Assembly: GCF_021440345.1 (NCBI RefSeq)
Contig: NZ_JAKCNS010000022.1
Coordinates: 1-64,000 of the forward strand
DNA from: Kluyvera intermedia
GTDB taxonomy: Bacteria; Pseudomonadota; Gammaproteobacteria; Enterobacterales; Enterobacteriaceae
Direction of reading: 5' to 3'
Length of the DNA: 64,000 nt
The position numbers were made by a program, and so were the translations under genes. Every line of letters begins with the position of its first letter. Position 1 is the first letter of the stretch. The notes under the pieces are model-generated. The model did not search any database. It saw nothing but the letters and a program-made list of their open reading frames with translations, and had not been told where the DNA came from. This document shows positions 51,103-60,609 of this stretch, piece after piece.

Positions 51103-51587
51103 CTTACCTTGATTTTGTTAATTATGTTTTTAATTGGGTATCTCGGTGAATTTAATGTTAATGATGTGTGTAATATTTGACTTCATCGGTTATCAGTTAA
51201 GCGTTAAATTGGCATTAAGGTAATTGAATTTAACCGTTGGCAGGACAAATCCTGGGAGTATCCCCATCTGACTGACAATAGACCGTCCGTCATTTTTTTC
51301 CACCCGCTATTAATCCCACCGTCACAATTAACATTTAATTAACCAATTGAATTATTAAATCAACATTTGCATCAATTGGCACAAGAACTCGCCGCGATGC
51401 GATTGAGTTTAGTTATTGATTGATCGCACAAAAAACAGCCGCGTCAGATATCAGCTTGCCGTATGTTGCTGAGCGCTATATGCGCAAGGACACACCGGGA
51501 AGGATACTGTGTGTCAATAACTCGCTGATAATTAGGGAGCAATGGCGCATCGAAACGATGCTCGATGGAAAGATGGACATGCGCGCA

Positions 51588-51618
51588 AACAACGCCAACG
51601 AAACAGGCTGGCGTTGTT
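51588..51618 (-). terminator. Hairpin downstream of mngB
   Basis: AACAACGCCA/TGGCGTTGTT, a perfect 10-bp stem about 10 nt past the mngB stop, without a clear T-run. Confidence 0.5.
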
Positions 51619-51627
51619 CAGTGGCTA

Positions 51628-54261
51628 TCAGCCTAGCTTAAGGCTAAACGTTCTCGATTGTCCTGGATGGAATACACCGGTGATACTCTGTGAACTCTCC
51701 TGCTCAGGATAGGGGATTTCGTCCATTCCCGTTTCCCGGCACTGCATAACGTCGCGGCTAAACGACACCGCCGCTTCGCTGCACTGGCTGTCTGACGGAT
51801 TAAACAAACGCAGAATGATTTCATCGCAGTCTTCCGCTTTCTTCAATGCACTTAACTGGCAACCTACCGGCGACATACTCAGCAAACTGTAGCTGTCTGG
51901 AGTGGTCAACTCAGCTTTATTCAGTTTCATCGCATCCCATGGGATTTTGTTATAGCACTGGACCGGCGTTAACCAGGCACGAGCCTGCTGGGCAAGGCCA
52001 ACATTAAGCGGCTTACCGCTGTAGCTAAACAGGCTGAATCGGCCATGCAGCGAACCACGCATCTGAGAATCTGGTACCGGCAATTTAATACCAGAAGGCC
52101 GACCGGGGCGTAATAAGAGATCTTCTTTACCCAGCAAACCTACGCCGCGAAGCAGCGTCAACGCGAAGGTTTTCTTCTCTTCCCCAACCACTTCAAACTC
52201 ACGCAACCCTTCGCTAAAGACCGCCAACCCGTTGCGCCCTTCCTGTAAAGCGGCATAGTTAAGCAGATTCCATACCGGAACCGGCGCTTCTTTCCACCCC
52301 TCTTCCTGCCAGCGGTCCATTGCCTCATCGCGTACCGGGCGCACGATGGTGCCAAACTGTGTATCGGCCAACACCTCCTGCGTGCTAAACGGGGTAGGAA
52401 TCAGCACGCGTACGCGATGGTCATCCGCCTGATTGTCCAGCCGGACATCCACGTCGATACGGCGACTGTTATGGCTGAGCGTTACCTCGATTTCCACACC
52501 AAGTTCAGCGTTGCGAAGACGTGCCGAGCGCGCGTTTAAATTTGCCGGAACTGCCATCCGGTAACGGATATATGCCCGACTTTGCCAGGCTTCATGGACG
52601 ACCTCATGTTCAAATGGCGTATCAGCGGAAGTAAGCAGCCACTCTTCGCGCGACGGCGAGTAGTCGTACTCATCGCCATCGTCGGCCCCTTCTTCTATTT
52701 CCAGCACCCGCTGATACACAACACCAGAATCCTTATCACGCAACCGTAACGTCCCATCGCGGTTGATATCAATCTGCCAAAACGCATTTTCCAGCAGCGC
52801 CTGCGTGGGCTCCTGGCTTTTCATCTGGTTTCCGGCAACGTTTGGTTCGATATACAGCGTGCGATATCCCATAGACGGCAGGATCTGGTTCAGCTGGATA
52901 TCGAACTCCATGAACGGCTCGTAGTTGCCATAATGCACAATTTGTCGGTCGATAAGCCCAGGATCGATTTCTCGCGCCTGGCGGATAAAATAGGGAATTT
53001 CATGGCCTTTGCTGTCCACCAGCCGGAACTGGCTCGCCCGCAGACGGATGGTGGTATTGAGAACCTCCTCACGCGGCCACGGCATCAGGTTAAACATCAC
53101 CAGTTTGTCTTCTTCGCTCTGCGCCATATTGTCGGTAATCTTACGCAGATAGAAGCGAATCAGATTATCCGCCATATCTTCAGCCAGCAGAAAACGTGAG
53201 GCTATTTCCCGGTGTACCTTATCGCTACAACAGCAGCCAATGCTGTCATGCGCGTGGTTTTTCAGAATCTCTTTCCACATTTTCTCCAGCAGGCCGTGGT
53301 GATATTCAAAGCCTAAGCTCCAGGCCAGCGTGGCGAGCGGTTCCAGCAGATTGACGATTTTGTTCTCAATTCTGGCATGCGCTATCTTAATATCCATTCG
53401 CGTAGAGCCAATCGTCCGGTGAACACGCATGTATTTACCATCAATAAACTCACCTTGCAGGGTCGCCAGCTCATCACGGTGCGCTTCAATCAGTGCAAAT
53501 ACTTCCTCGAAGCGACTCATCACAAACTGCCGCTGCGGATAGATTTCCCGCAGCTTGTCCATAACGGCGAAGATATTTTGTTGCAGTGGCATCTGGTCAT
53601 GGCCGTTAGGCAGCAAAATCTCTTTAGTCACCGAGGCTTTTTCCAGCACTTCAAAATAACTATCAAGCCGTTTACGCAGTCCGGCTTCATCCTCAGGTAA
53701 GTACTTACCAATCGCATAGCCCAGAGGCAGTACCTGAGTTGTCACCTCGCTACCGTCCTGGCTTTGCCATAAGAACTCGGTTTTATCGGTACCATGACGT
53801 TCTGAGCAACCGCGCCAGAACAGTGCTCGGGTAATACCAAATCCGTGGTAAATATGCGGTAACTGCCCGGACATGCCGAATGAGTCCGGGAGATAACCAA
53901 TCTTCATTGGCTCACCAAATGCCATGCAGTCACGGATACCGTACATCAGGTTGCGAACAATGGACTCGCCAGAAACGAGCGTCGTATCCGTTTGCGTATA
54001 CCATGGCCCAATAATGAGTTTTCCCGCCTGAACCAGCGCCTTAACGCGCTCCCGGTTCTCTGATTTAACGGCGAAATAGTCTTCGAGTATCGCCGTTTGC
54101 CCATCGAGGACGTAGTATTTATAGTTTTGGTCCTGCTCGAGACGAGCGAGGATCTCTTCCATATTGTTGACCAGTAAAATGCGCGACTCTTCGGTGGTGA
54201 AATACCACTCTCGATCCCAGTGCATATGCGGCGTAATGTGAACGCGAGATACAGCTTTCAT
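51628..54261 (-). CDS. mngB: Mannosylglycerate hydrolase MngB
   Basis: A glycoside hydrolase family 38 alpha-mannosidase that cleaves 2-O-(6-phospho-mannosyl)-glycerate to mannose-6-phosphate and glycerate. 877 residues from [21 protein letters not shown]; HxHWD... and the catalytic Asp region [14 protein letters not shown] are the GH38 zinc/nucleophile motifs, with [13 protein letters not shown] also conserved. Start chosen behind CAGGAAA; a nearby earlier ATG is in frame. 24 nt after mngA. Confidence 0.95.
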   Translation of the reverse strand: MKAVSRVHITPHMHWDREWYFTTEESRILLVNNMEEILARLEQDQNYKYYVLDGQTAILEDYFAVKSENRERVKALVQAGKLIIGPWYTQTDTTLVSGESIVRNLMYGIRDCMAFGEPMKIGYLPDSFGMSGQLPHIYHGFGITRALFWRGCSERHGTDKTEFLWQSQDGSEVTTQVLPLGYAIGKYLPEDEAGLRKRLDSYFEVLEKASVTKEILLPNGHDQMPLQQNIFAVMDKLREIYPQRQFVMSRFEEVFALIEAHRDELATLQGEFIDGKYMRVHRTIGSTRMDIKIAHARIENKIVNLLEPLATLAWSLGFEYHHGLLEKMWKEILKNHAHDSIGCCCSDKVHREIASRFLLAEDMADNLIRFYLRKITDNMAQSEEDKLVMFNLMPWPREEVLNTTIRLRASQFRLVDSKGHEIPYFIRQAREIDPGLIDRQIVHYGNYEPFMEFDIQLNQILPSMGYRTLYIEPNVAGNQMKSQEPTQALLENAFWQIDINRDGTLRLRDKDSGVVYQRVLEIEEGADDGDEYDYSPSREEWLLTSADTPFEHEVVHEAWQSRAYIRYRMAVPANLNARSARLRNAELGVEIEVTLSHNSRRIDVDVRLDNQADDHRVRVLIPTPFSTQEVLADTQFGTIVRPVRDEAMDRWQEEGWKEAPVPVWNLLNYAALQEGRNGLAVFSEGLREFEVVGEEKKTFALTLLRGVGLLGKEDLLLRPGRPSGIKLPVPDSQMRGSLHGRFSLFSYSGKPLNVGLAQQARAWLTPVQCYNKIPWDAMKLNKAELTTPDSYSLLSMSPVGCQLSALKKAEDCDEIILRLFNPSDSQCSEAAVSFSRDVMQCRETGMDEIPYPEQESSQSITGVFHPGQSRTFSLKLG

Positions 54262-54285
54262 CTTCGTTTCCTGTTTCATCAGTAC

Positions 54286-56205
54286 TTACGGCATCACGCT
54301 ATCGGTGACGTATTTCCCCTGCTTTACCGCCCGGCGTCGCCAGACAAGAAGCACCGCGGTGGAAATTAATGTCCCCACCAGCGCAGCACCAAACCAACCT
54401 GCCGCCGCAATAAAGGCGCTCATCCCGGTATGCTGGAGTAAAAATAGAGAGAAAATCCCGGCGCCTGGCGTAGAGAGTCCAATCCCCATAGCCCCAACGA
54501 TGGCCCCTGTCGCCATTGACCCAAGGACAAATGAGCCAATCACCCGAAGCGGATCTTCTATCGCCATCGGAATCGCCCCTTCGGTAATTCCTGCAAGCCC
54601 AAGTAGCCAGGTGGATTTACCGGTCTCAATTTCGAACTGTTTAAACAGATGTGGTGCCAGCATGGTGGAGGCCGTAACGGTAAAGGCGGAGACCATTTTT
54701 ACCGACGCGAAGATGGCGTAAGGGCCATATACCCCGTTGGCCATCGCTCCGAGGCAGAAAGCATAGGCGGCCTTGTTAACCGGGCCACCTAAATCAAAGG
54801 AGCACATGAAACCGAGAATCACGCCGAGCAACAGTGCGTTAGCCCCCGACAGCCCGTTCAGCCATGCCGTGAGAGAGTTATTAATCCAGGCCACCGGCTC
54901 GCCGACCACGAACAGCATCAGGCTGCCGGCAGCCAACGTCCCGATAACCGGATAAAGATAAAAGGTCAGAAAACCGTTAAACCGGCTGCTCAGGCGAATG
55001 TGATTTTTCACCCAGCGCATGAGATAGCCCGCAATCAAACCACCGGCGACCGCACCTAAAAAACCAGCGCCAATCATGTTGGCAGCGAGCCCGGCGGCAA
55101 ACCCAGGCGCTAGCGCCGGTTTATCCGCCAGTGAATACGCCGTATAGGCCGCCAGCACCGGTACCATTAGCGTCCCCAGCATTCCACCGCCGAGTTTGCG
55201 GTACATCCACAACCATGAGTTTTCCAGGTCAAAGAGATGCTGCAGACCAAAAATCTGCGCCAGCAGCACGGCGACGGCCAGAACCGTACCGCCCGCGACA
55301 ATCAGCGGCACAGCGTAGGAGATACCGCTCAGCAACGCCTGTTTCAGCTCAGCCTTAACGCCTTTTTTAATTTCTGTCTGCGGCTGCGTCACTCTGCGGC
55401 CATTAGTGGGTTCTAGCGCCAGTGCACGTTCAATCAGCGCTTTTGCATGGCGCAAAGGTTCGGCTACCGGCACAGAGATAGACGGTATCCCGTTAAATCG
55501 TTCACTCTCTTTGATGGCAACTTCCGCCGCAAAAATGCAGGCTCGCGCGTCGTTAATCTGTTGCGGCGTTAAACGCCCCTCAATGCCGTTGGCCCCCTGC
55601 TTTTCAACGACGACGTTCACCCCCATCTGCCGCCCCGCTTTTTCCAGATACTCTGCGGCCATGTAAGTGTGCGCAATCCCCGCCGGGCACGCCGTCACGC
55701 AAACAATGGTCGGCGCATCCGGTTTAACCACCGCGGTTTGCGCCTCCGGAGCCGCATCCAGCGCGGCCAACAGCGCCTCTGCGCTGGTAGCCGCCATCAC
55801 ACGCTCACGTAAACGGTCATCGGCAAGCCGTGTGGTCAGTTCGGTCAGAATCTGAATATGCGTTGAGCCCGCTTCATTAGGCGGAATGGCCAACAAAAAG
55901 ATCAGCTCAACGGGTTCAGGACCATCGACCCCTTCCCATGCCAGCGGTTCGCTTAGCGTCGCGACGGCAAAGGCCGCCTCTTTCACCGCTGCACTTTTAC
56001 CGTGCGGTACCGCAAGCCCTTCGCCCAGCGCCGTTGGCCCCAGCGATTCACGGTGGAAAACTTCATTCAGAAAAGCTGAGGTATCGGCAATTTTCCCTTG
56101 CTCGGCAAGGCGCTGTGCAAGCTGGCAGATAGCATCATCACGATCGGTAAATCGTGCATGCAAAAGGACCGCATGCGAATGGGACAGGGACGTCAGGTTC
56201 ATCAT
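54286..56205 (-). CDS. mngA: Mannosylglycerate PTS enzyme IIABC, MngA
   Basis: Imports and phosphorylates 2-O-mannosyl-D-glycerate. Fructose-family PTS with domains in order IIA (phosphohistidine in GEGLAVPHGK, about residue 68), IIB (phosphocysteine in VCVTACPAGIAHTYMA, about 173) and IIC membrane domain (about 300-630). I prefer MMNLTSLSHSHAV (639 residues) because GAGG precedes it; a frame 16 codons longer exists, and the annotated E. coli protein is also longer. Divergent from mngR. Confidence 0.93.
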   Translation of the reverse strand: MMNLTSLSHSHAVLLHARFTDRDDAICQLAQRLAEQGKIADTSAFLNEVFHRESLGPTALGEGLAVPHGKSAAVKEAAFAVATLSEPLAWEGVDGPEPVELIFLLAIPPNEAGSTHIQILTELTTRLADDRLRERVMAATSAEALLAALDAAPEAQTAVVKPDAPTIVCVTACPAGIAHTYMAAEYLEKAGRQMGVNVVVEKQGANGIEGRLTPQQINDARACIFAAEVAIKESERFNGIPSISVPVAEPLRHAKALIERALALEPTNGRRVTQPQTEIKKGVKAELKQALLSGISYAVPLIVAGGTVLAVAVLLAQIFGLQHLFDLENSWLWMYRKLGGGMLGTLMVPVLAAYTAYSLADKPALAPGFAAGLAANMIGAGFLGAVAGGLIAGYLMRWVKNHIRLSSRFNGFLTFYLYPVIGTLAAGSLMLFVVGEPVAWINNSLTAWLNGLSGANALLLGVILGFMCSFDLGGPVNKAAYAFCLGAMANGVYGPYAIFASVKMVSAFTVTASTMLAPHLFKQFEIETGKSTWLLGLAGITEGAIPMAIEDPLRVIGSFVLGSMATGAIVGAMGIGLSTPGAGIFSLFLLQHTGMSAFIAAAGWFGAALVGTLISTAVLLVWRRRAVKQGKYVTDSVMP

Positions 56206-56266
56206 GATCCTCACAGAGTTGTCATCGTTAAGTGCCGCGATTGTGACAGACAAAACAATACATTTA

Positions 56267-56282
56267 TGTGATCACTTTCACT
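56267..56282. promoter_or_regulatory. CRP-like site between mngA and mngR
   Basis: TGTGA-TCACTT-TCACT in the 180-bp divergent intergenic region. Next to it, 56294-56317 holds a direct repeat of TTTGTAT-type units (TTTGTATCTAATTTGTATT) that could be part of the MngR operator; that assignment is a guess. Confidence 0.5.
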
Positions 56283-56385
56283 GAGTAGCTATTATTTGTA
56301 TCTAATTTGTATTATTTACTATTGCGCAGATGTCGGCATAATTTGCCTCAAAGGTATTAACCTATTCATACAAAAGCGAAATAAC

Positions 56386-57102
56386 ATGAGCAAAAAACCG
56401 ATGTATCGCCAGATTGCGGATGAGCTACGCGAGCAAATTTCACGCGGCGATTTAAAACCTGGCGATGCCCTACCCACTGAATCAGCACTTCAGGCCACTT
56501 TTCAGGTCAGTCGCGTTACCGTTCGACAGGCCCTGAAACTGCTCACTGAGCTGGGGATCATTGAAAGCATTCAGGGTAGTGGTTCCTATGTGAAGGAAGA
56601 GCGCGTTAACTACGACATCTATCAACTCACGAGCTTCTATGAAAAGCTGGCTGACAGGCACGTTGACACGCATAGCGAAGTTAAAATATTTGAGGTTATT
56701 TCCGCTGGGGATATGTTGGCCGAGCAGCTACAGCTGGCCACGACAGATAAAATCTGGCACGTAAAAAGGGTTCGTTTTATTAAACAAAAAGCCGTCGCTC
56801 TGGAGGAGACGTGGATGCCGCTAGCACTCTTCCCCGACCTGACGTGGGAAGTGATGGAAAATTCCAAATATCACTTTATCGAGCAGATCAAAAAAATGGT
56901 TATTGATCGTAGCGAACAGGAGTTAATCCCGGTGATCCCCGATAACGAAACGGTATCGATGCTGGATATTGCGGCGGGAAAACCCGTACTGGAAAAGGTA
57001 TCACGCGGTTTTCTGCAGGATGGTCGTATATTTGAATATAGCCGTAACACCTTCAAAAGCGACGACTACAAATTTACGCTGGTGGCGAAACGTCGCCATT
57101 AA
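56386..57102 (+). CDS. mngR: GntR-family repressor MngR
   Basis: Regulator of mngAB. 238 residues from MSKKPMYRQIADELREQ (a longer upstream frame lacks a good start). N-terminal GntR winged helix (about 5-72; DALPTESALQATFQVSRVTVRQAL), C-terminal UTRA effector domain (about 90-235) with EETWMPLALFPDL. Divergent from mngA as in E. coli. Confidence 0.95.
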   Translation: MSKKPMYRQIADELREQISRGDLKPGDALPTESALQATFQVSRVTVRQALKLLTELGIIESIQGSGSYVKEERVNYDIYQLTSFYEKLADRHVDTHSEVKIFEVISAGDMLAEQLQLATTDKIWHVKRVRFIKQKAVALEETWMPLALFPDLTWEVMENSKYHFIEQIKKMVIDRSEQELIPVIPDNETVSMLDIAAGKPVLEKVSRGFLQDGRIFEYSRNTFKSDDYKFTLVAKRRH

Positions 57103-57124
57103 AAAAGGCCATCCGAAGATGGCC
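57101..57124 (-). terminator. Terminator of the suc operon
   Basis: Stem GGCCATC/GATGGCC with a 4-nt loop; minus-strand T6 follows. It sits at the mngR stop and can serve both converging units. Confidence 0.82.
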
Positions 57125-57150
57125 AACCATGTCGAAACTAGACATATAAG

Positions 57151-57192
57151 GCTCCCTCTTTCCCTGTATACGCGGGAATTCGATGAGGGAGC
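57151..57192 (-). other. Nested hairpin directly after sucD
   Basis: GCTCCCTC/GAGGGAGC outer stem with an inner TCCC/GGGA pairing, between sucD and the terminator. Possibly an RNA 3'-end stabiliser. Confidence 0.45.
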
Positions 57193-57200
57193 AGAGAGGA

Positions 57201-58070
57201 TTACTTAATAACAGATTTCAGCGCTTCGCCGATGTCGGCCAGGCTGCGAACGGTTTTCACGCCAGCCGCTTCCAGTGCTGCAAACTTCTCGTCTGCTGTA
57301 CCTTTACCGCCTGCGATGATGGCGCCTGCGTGGCCCATACGCTTGCCTTTCGGCGCGGTAACACCCGCGATGTAGCCAACAACCGGCTTGGTCACATGAT
57401 CTTTAATGTAGGCAGCCGCTTCTTCTTCAGCACTCCCGCCGATCTCACCGATCATCACGATAGCTTCAGTCTGCGGATCTTCCTGGAACAGCTTCAGGAT
57501 ATCGATGAAGTTAGAGCCTGGGATCGGGTCACCGCCGATGCCGACACAGGTAGACTGGCCGAAACCGTAGTCGGTAGTCTGCTTAACCGCTTCATAGGTC
57601 AGGGTACCAGAACGGGAAACGATACCCACTTTACCCGGCTTATGAATGTGGCCCGGCATGATGCCGATTTTGCATGCGCCTGGGGTGATAACACCTGGGC
57701 AGTTAGGGCCGATCATGCGAACGCCCGCTTCATCCAGTTTCACCTTCACGGTCAGCATATCCAGAGTCGGGATACCTTCGGTGATGGTGATGATCAGTTT
57801 GATGCCTGCATCAATAGCTTCCAGGATGGAGTCTTTGCAGAACGGAGCCGGAACGTAGATAACGGTCGCGGTTGCGCCGGTTGCTTCAACCGCTTCACGT
57901 ACGGTGTTGAACACCGGCAGACCCAGATGCTCAGTACCGCCTTTACCTGGGGTTACGCCGCCAACCATCTGCGTACCGTAAGCAATTGCCTGTTCGGAGT
58001 GGAAAGAACCCTGGCTACCGGTGAAACCTTGACAGATAACCTTGGTGTTTTTATCGATTAAAATGGACAT
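57201..58070 (-). CDS. sucD: Succinyl-CoA synthetase alpha subunit SucD
   Basis: 289 residues with the CoA-binding [18 protein letters not shown] motif and the phosphohistidine loop [14 protein letters not shown]. Forms the alpha2beta2 enzyme with SucC, making ATP from succinyl-CoA in the TCA cycle. Overlaps sucC by one base. High codon bias. Confidence 0.97.
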   Translation of the reverse strand: MSILIDKNTKVICQGFTGSQGSFHSEQAIAYGTQMVGGVTPGKGGTEHLGLPVFNTVREAVEATGATATVIYVPAPFCKDSILEAIDAGIKLIITITEGIPTLDMLTVKVKLDEAGVRMIGPNCPGVITPGACKIGIMPGHIHKPGKVGIVSRSGTLTYEAVKQTTDYGFGQSTCVGIGGDPIPGSNFIDILKLFQEDPQTEAIVMIGEIGGSAEEEAAAYIKDHVTKPVVGYIAGVTAPKGKRMGHAGAIIAGGKGTADEKFAALEAAGVKTVRSLADIGEALKSVIK

Positions 58071-59236
58071 TATTTTCCCTCCACTGCGGCAACAACCTGC
58101 TGTGCTGCGTCCGTCAGACTTTTCGCTGCAATAATATTCAGGCCGCTGTCAGCCAGTTTTTTCGCGCCGAGTTCGGCGTTGTTACCTTCCAGACGGACAA
58201 CGACCGGGACGTTAACGCCCACTTCTGCTACCGCGCCGATGATACCGTCAGCGATCAGGTCGCAACGTACGATACCGCCGAAGATGTTCACCAGAACCGC
58301 TTTCACATTGTCATCAGACAGAATGATTTTGAATGCTTCGGTTACGCGCTCTTTGGTTGCGCCGCCGCCAACGTCTAAGAAGTTAGCCGGTTCGCCGCCG
58401 TGCAGCTTAACGATGTCCATGGTGCCCATTGCCAGGCCCGCACCGTTAACCATACAGCCGATGTTGCCGTCCAGCGCAACGTAGTTCAGTTCCCACTGTG
58501 CCGCCTGCGCTTCACGTGGATCTTCCTGAGACTGGTCGCGCATTTCGCGCAGGTCAGCCTGGCGGAACAGTGCGTTGCCGTCAGCGCCCAGTTTGCCGTC
58601 GAGGCAGATAAGGTCGCCCTGCTTGGTCACAACCAGCGGGTTAATTTCGATAAGCGCCAGATCGCGCTCAAGGAAGATAGTCGCCAGACCCATGAAAATT
58701 TTGGTGAACTGCTGAACCTGTTTACCTTCCAGACCCAGTTTGAACGCCAGCTCACGACCCTGGTAAGGCATTGGGCCTGCCAGTGGATCCAGTGCAACCT
58801 TGTGGATCAGGTGTGGAGTTTCTTCCGCCACTTTTTCGATTTCCACGCCGCCTTCGGTAGACGCCATGAACACCACGCGACGGGAGCTACGGTCAACAAC
58901 CGCGCCCAGGTACAGTTCTTTACCGATATCGGTCGCGGCTTCAACCAGAATCTGGTTAACCGGCTGACCGTGTGCGTCCGTCTGATAGGTCACCAGACGT
59001 TTGCCCAGCCAATGCTCAGCGAACGCGCGGATGTCTTCTTTAGAATTAACAACCTTCACACCGCCAGCTTTACCGCGGCCACCTGCGTGAACCTGACATT
59101 TCACTACCCACGGGCCAGCGCCGATTTTTGAAGCGGCTTCTTCTGCTTCGCGTGGAGTTGAGCAGGCATAGCCTACTGGTGCAGGTAAACCGTAGCGGGC
59201 AAACAGCTGTTTGGCCTGGTATTCATGTAAATTCAT
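58070..59236 (-). CDS. sucC: Succinyl-CoA synthetase beta subunit SucC
   Basis: 388 residues: ATP-grasp domain (about 1-240; [16 protein letters not shown]) and C-terminal CoA-ligase domain ([10 protein letters not shown]). Follows sucB after a 139-nt gap containing a REP/BIME element. Confidence 0.97.
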   Translation of the reverse strand: MNLHEYQAKQLFARYGLPAPVGYACSTPREAEEAASKIGAGPWVVKCQVHAGGRGKAGGVKVVNSKEDIRAFAEHWLGKRLVTYQTDAHGQPVNQILVEAATDIGKELYLGAVVDRSSRRVVFMASTEGGVEIEKVAEETPHLIHKVALDPLAGPMPYQGRELAFKLGLEGKQVQQFTKIFMGLATIFLERDLALIEINPLVVTKQGDLICLDGKLGADGNALFRQADLREMRDQSQEDPREAQAAQWELNYVALDGNIGCMVNGAGLAMGTMDIVKLHGGEPANFLDVGGGATKERVTEAFKIILSDDNVKAVLVNIFGGIVRCDLIADGIIGAVAEVGVNVPVVVRLEGNNAELGAKKLADSGLNIIAAKSLTDAAQQVVAAVEGK

Positions 59237-59274
59237 GCGTTCTATCCATTTTTCAGGTAATCGTTATCTTTAAA

Positions 59275-59356
59275 CCTGTAGGCCTGATAAGCGTAACGCC
59301 ATCAGGCATGACACCATCGCCGGATGGCAGCGCAAACGCCCCATCCGGCCTACAGG
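59275..59356. repeat. REP/BIME element between sucB and sucC
   Basis: Two inverted REP-like units: GCCTGATAAGCGTAACGCCATCAGGC and a second with GCCGGATGGCAGCG...CGCCCCATCCGGC (longest shown here in parts), bounded by CTGTAGGCC / GGCCTACAG. It matches the enterobacterial palindromic REP pattern and lies within the operon, where such elements protect upstream mRNA. Confidence 0.85.
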
Positions 59357-59375
59357 GCAGGTGATACTCTGTTTA

Positions 59376-60596
59376 CTACACGTCCAGCAGCAGACGAGTC
59401 GGATCTTCCAGCAGCTCTTTAATCGCTACCAGGAAGCCCACGGACTCGCGGCCATCGATCAGACGGTGATCGTAAGAAAGTGCCAGGTACATCATCGGCA
59501 GGATCTCAACTTTACCGTCAACCGCCATCGGACGATCTTTAATGGCGTGCATACCCAGAATCGCGCTCTGAGGCGGGTTGATAATCGGGGTAGACATCAG
59601 CGAACCGAAAACACCGCCGTTGGTAATGGTGAAATTACCGCCGGTCAGATCTTCTACGGTCAGTTTGCCGTCGCGGCCTTTCAGCGCCAGGGTCTTGATG
59701 TTCTTCTCAATGTCAGCCATGCCGAGGGCATCGACGTCACGCAGAACTGGGGTTACCAGGCCACGCGGCGTAGAAACGGCCATGCTCACGTCGAAGTAGT
59801 TGTGATAAACCACATCGTCGCCATCGATAGAAGCGTTCACTTCCGGATAGCGTTTCAGCGCTTCAACCACTGCCTTCACATAGAAGGACATGAAGCCCAA
59901 ACGGATGCCGTGACGTTTTTCAAACGCGTCGCCGTACTGCTTACGCAGATCCATGATTGGCTTCATGTTGACTTCGTTGAAAGTCGTCAGCATGGCGGTT
60001 GAGTTTTTCGCTTCCAGCAGACGTTCGGCAACGCGTTTGCGCAGACGCGTCATCGGGACGCGTTTCTCTGAGCGACCCGCCAGCGGTGCAATTGGTGCAG
60101 CAGCTGCTGCGGCCGGAGCAGCAGCGGCTTTCGCTGGAGCTTTCGCCAGATGTTTTTCAACGTCTTCGCGAGTCAGACGGCCACCAACGCCAGAGCCTTT
60201 AATGGCATTGGCATCAAGATTATGCTCAGCCAGCAGGCGACGGATCGCCGGGCTCAGCGCATCGTTAGTCTGTTCTTCCAGGGAAGCCTGCTGGCGCTGA
60301 GCCGGGGTAGACTCTTTAGCATCAGCCTTCGCTTCGGTGGCTTTACCGGCGCTGTTGCCTTCACGCAGGCGACCCAGGATCTGACGTGAAGTCACGGTGG
60401 TGCCTTCATCTTCCAGAACGGCATCCAGAATGCCATCCGCCGACGCCGGTACTTCCAGTACCACTTTGTCAGTTTCGATTTCTACCAGCACTTCATCACG
60501 AACTACCGCATCGCCGGGTTTTTTATGCCAGGTTGCCACGGTCGCATCTGCTACGGATTCAGGCAGGTCGGGAACCAGAATATCTACGCTACTCAT
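59376..60596 (-). CDS. sucB: Dihydrolipoyl succinyltransferase SucB (E2o)
   Basis: Core of the 2-oxoglutarate dehydrogenase complex. 406 residues: lipoyl domain (about 1-78; lipoyl lysine in [11 protein letters not shown]), Ala/Pro-rich linkers, E3-binding domain (about 112-148; [20 protein letters not shown]), catalytic domain with [13 protein letters not shown]. 13 nt after sucA. Confidence 0.97.
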   Translation of the reverse strand: MSSVDILVPDLPESVADATVATWHKKPGDAVVRDEVLVEIETDKVVLEVPASADGILDAVLEDEGTTVTSRQILGRLREGNSAGKATEAKADAKESTPAQRQQASLEEQTNDALSPAIRRLLAEHNLDANAIKGSGVGGRLTREDVEKHLAKAPAKAAAAPAAAAAAPIAPLAGRSEKRVPMTRLRKRVAERLLEAKNSTAMLTTFNEVNMKPIMDLRKQYGDAFEKRHGIRLGFMSFYVKAVVEALKRYPEVNASIDGDDVVYHNYFDVSMAVSTPRGLVTPVLRDVDALGMADIEKNIKTLALKGRDGKLTVEDLTGGNFTITNGGVFGSLMSTPIINPPQSAILGMHAIKDRPMAVDGKVEILPMMYLALSYDHRLIDGRESVGFLVAIKELLEDPTRLLLDV

Positions 60597-60609
60597 TTTG
60601 TATCCTTAA

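Noticed and set aside
51420-51641. 73-codon plus-strand frame upstream of cydA
   Set aside because: No Shine-Dalgarno or conserved features, and it overlaps the mngB 3' end and hairpin.
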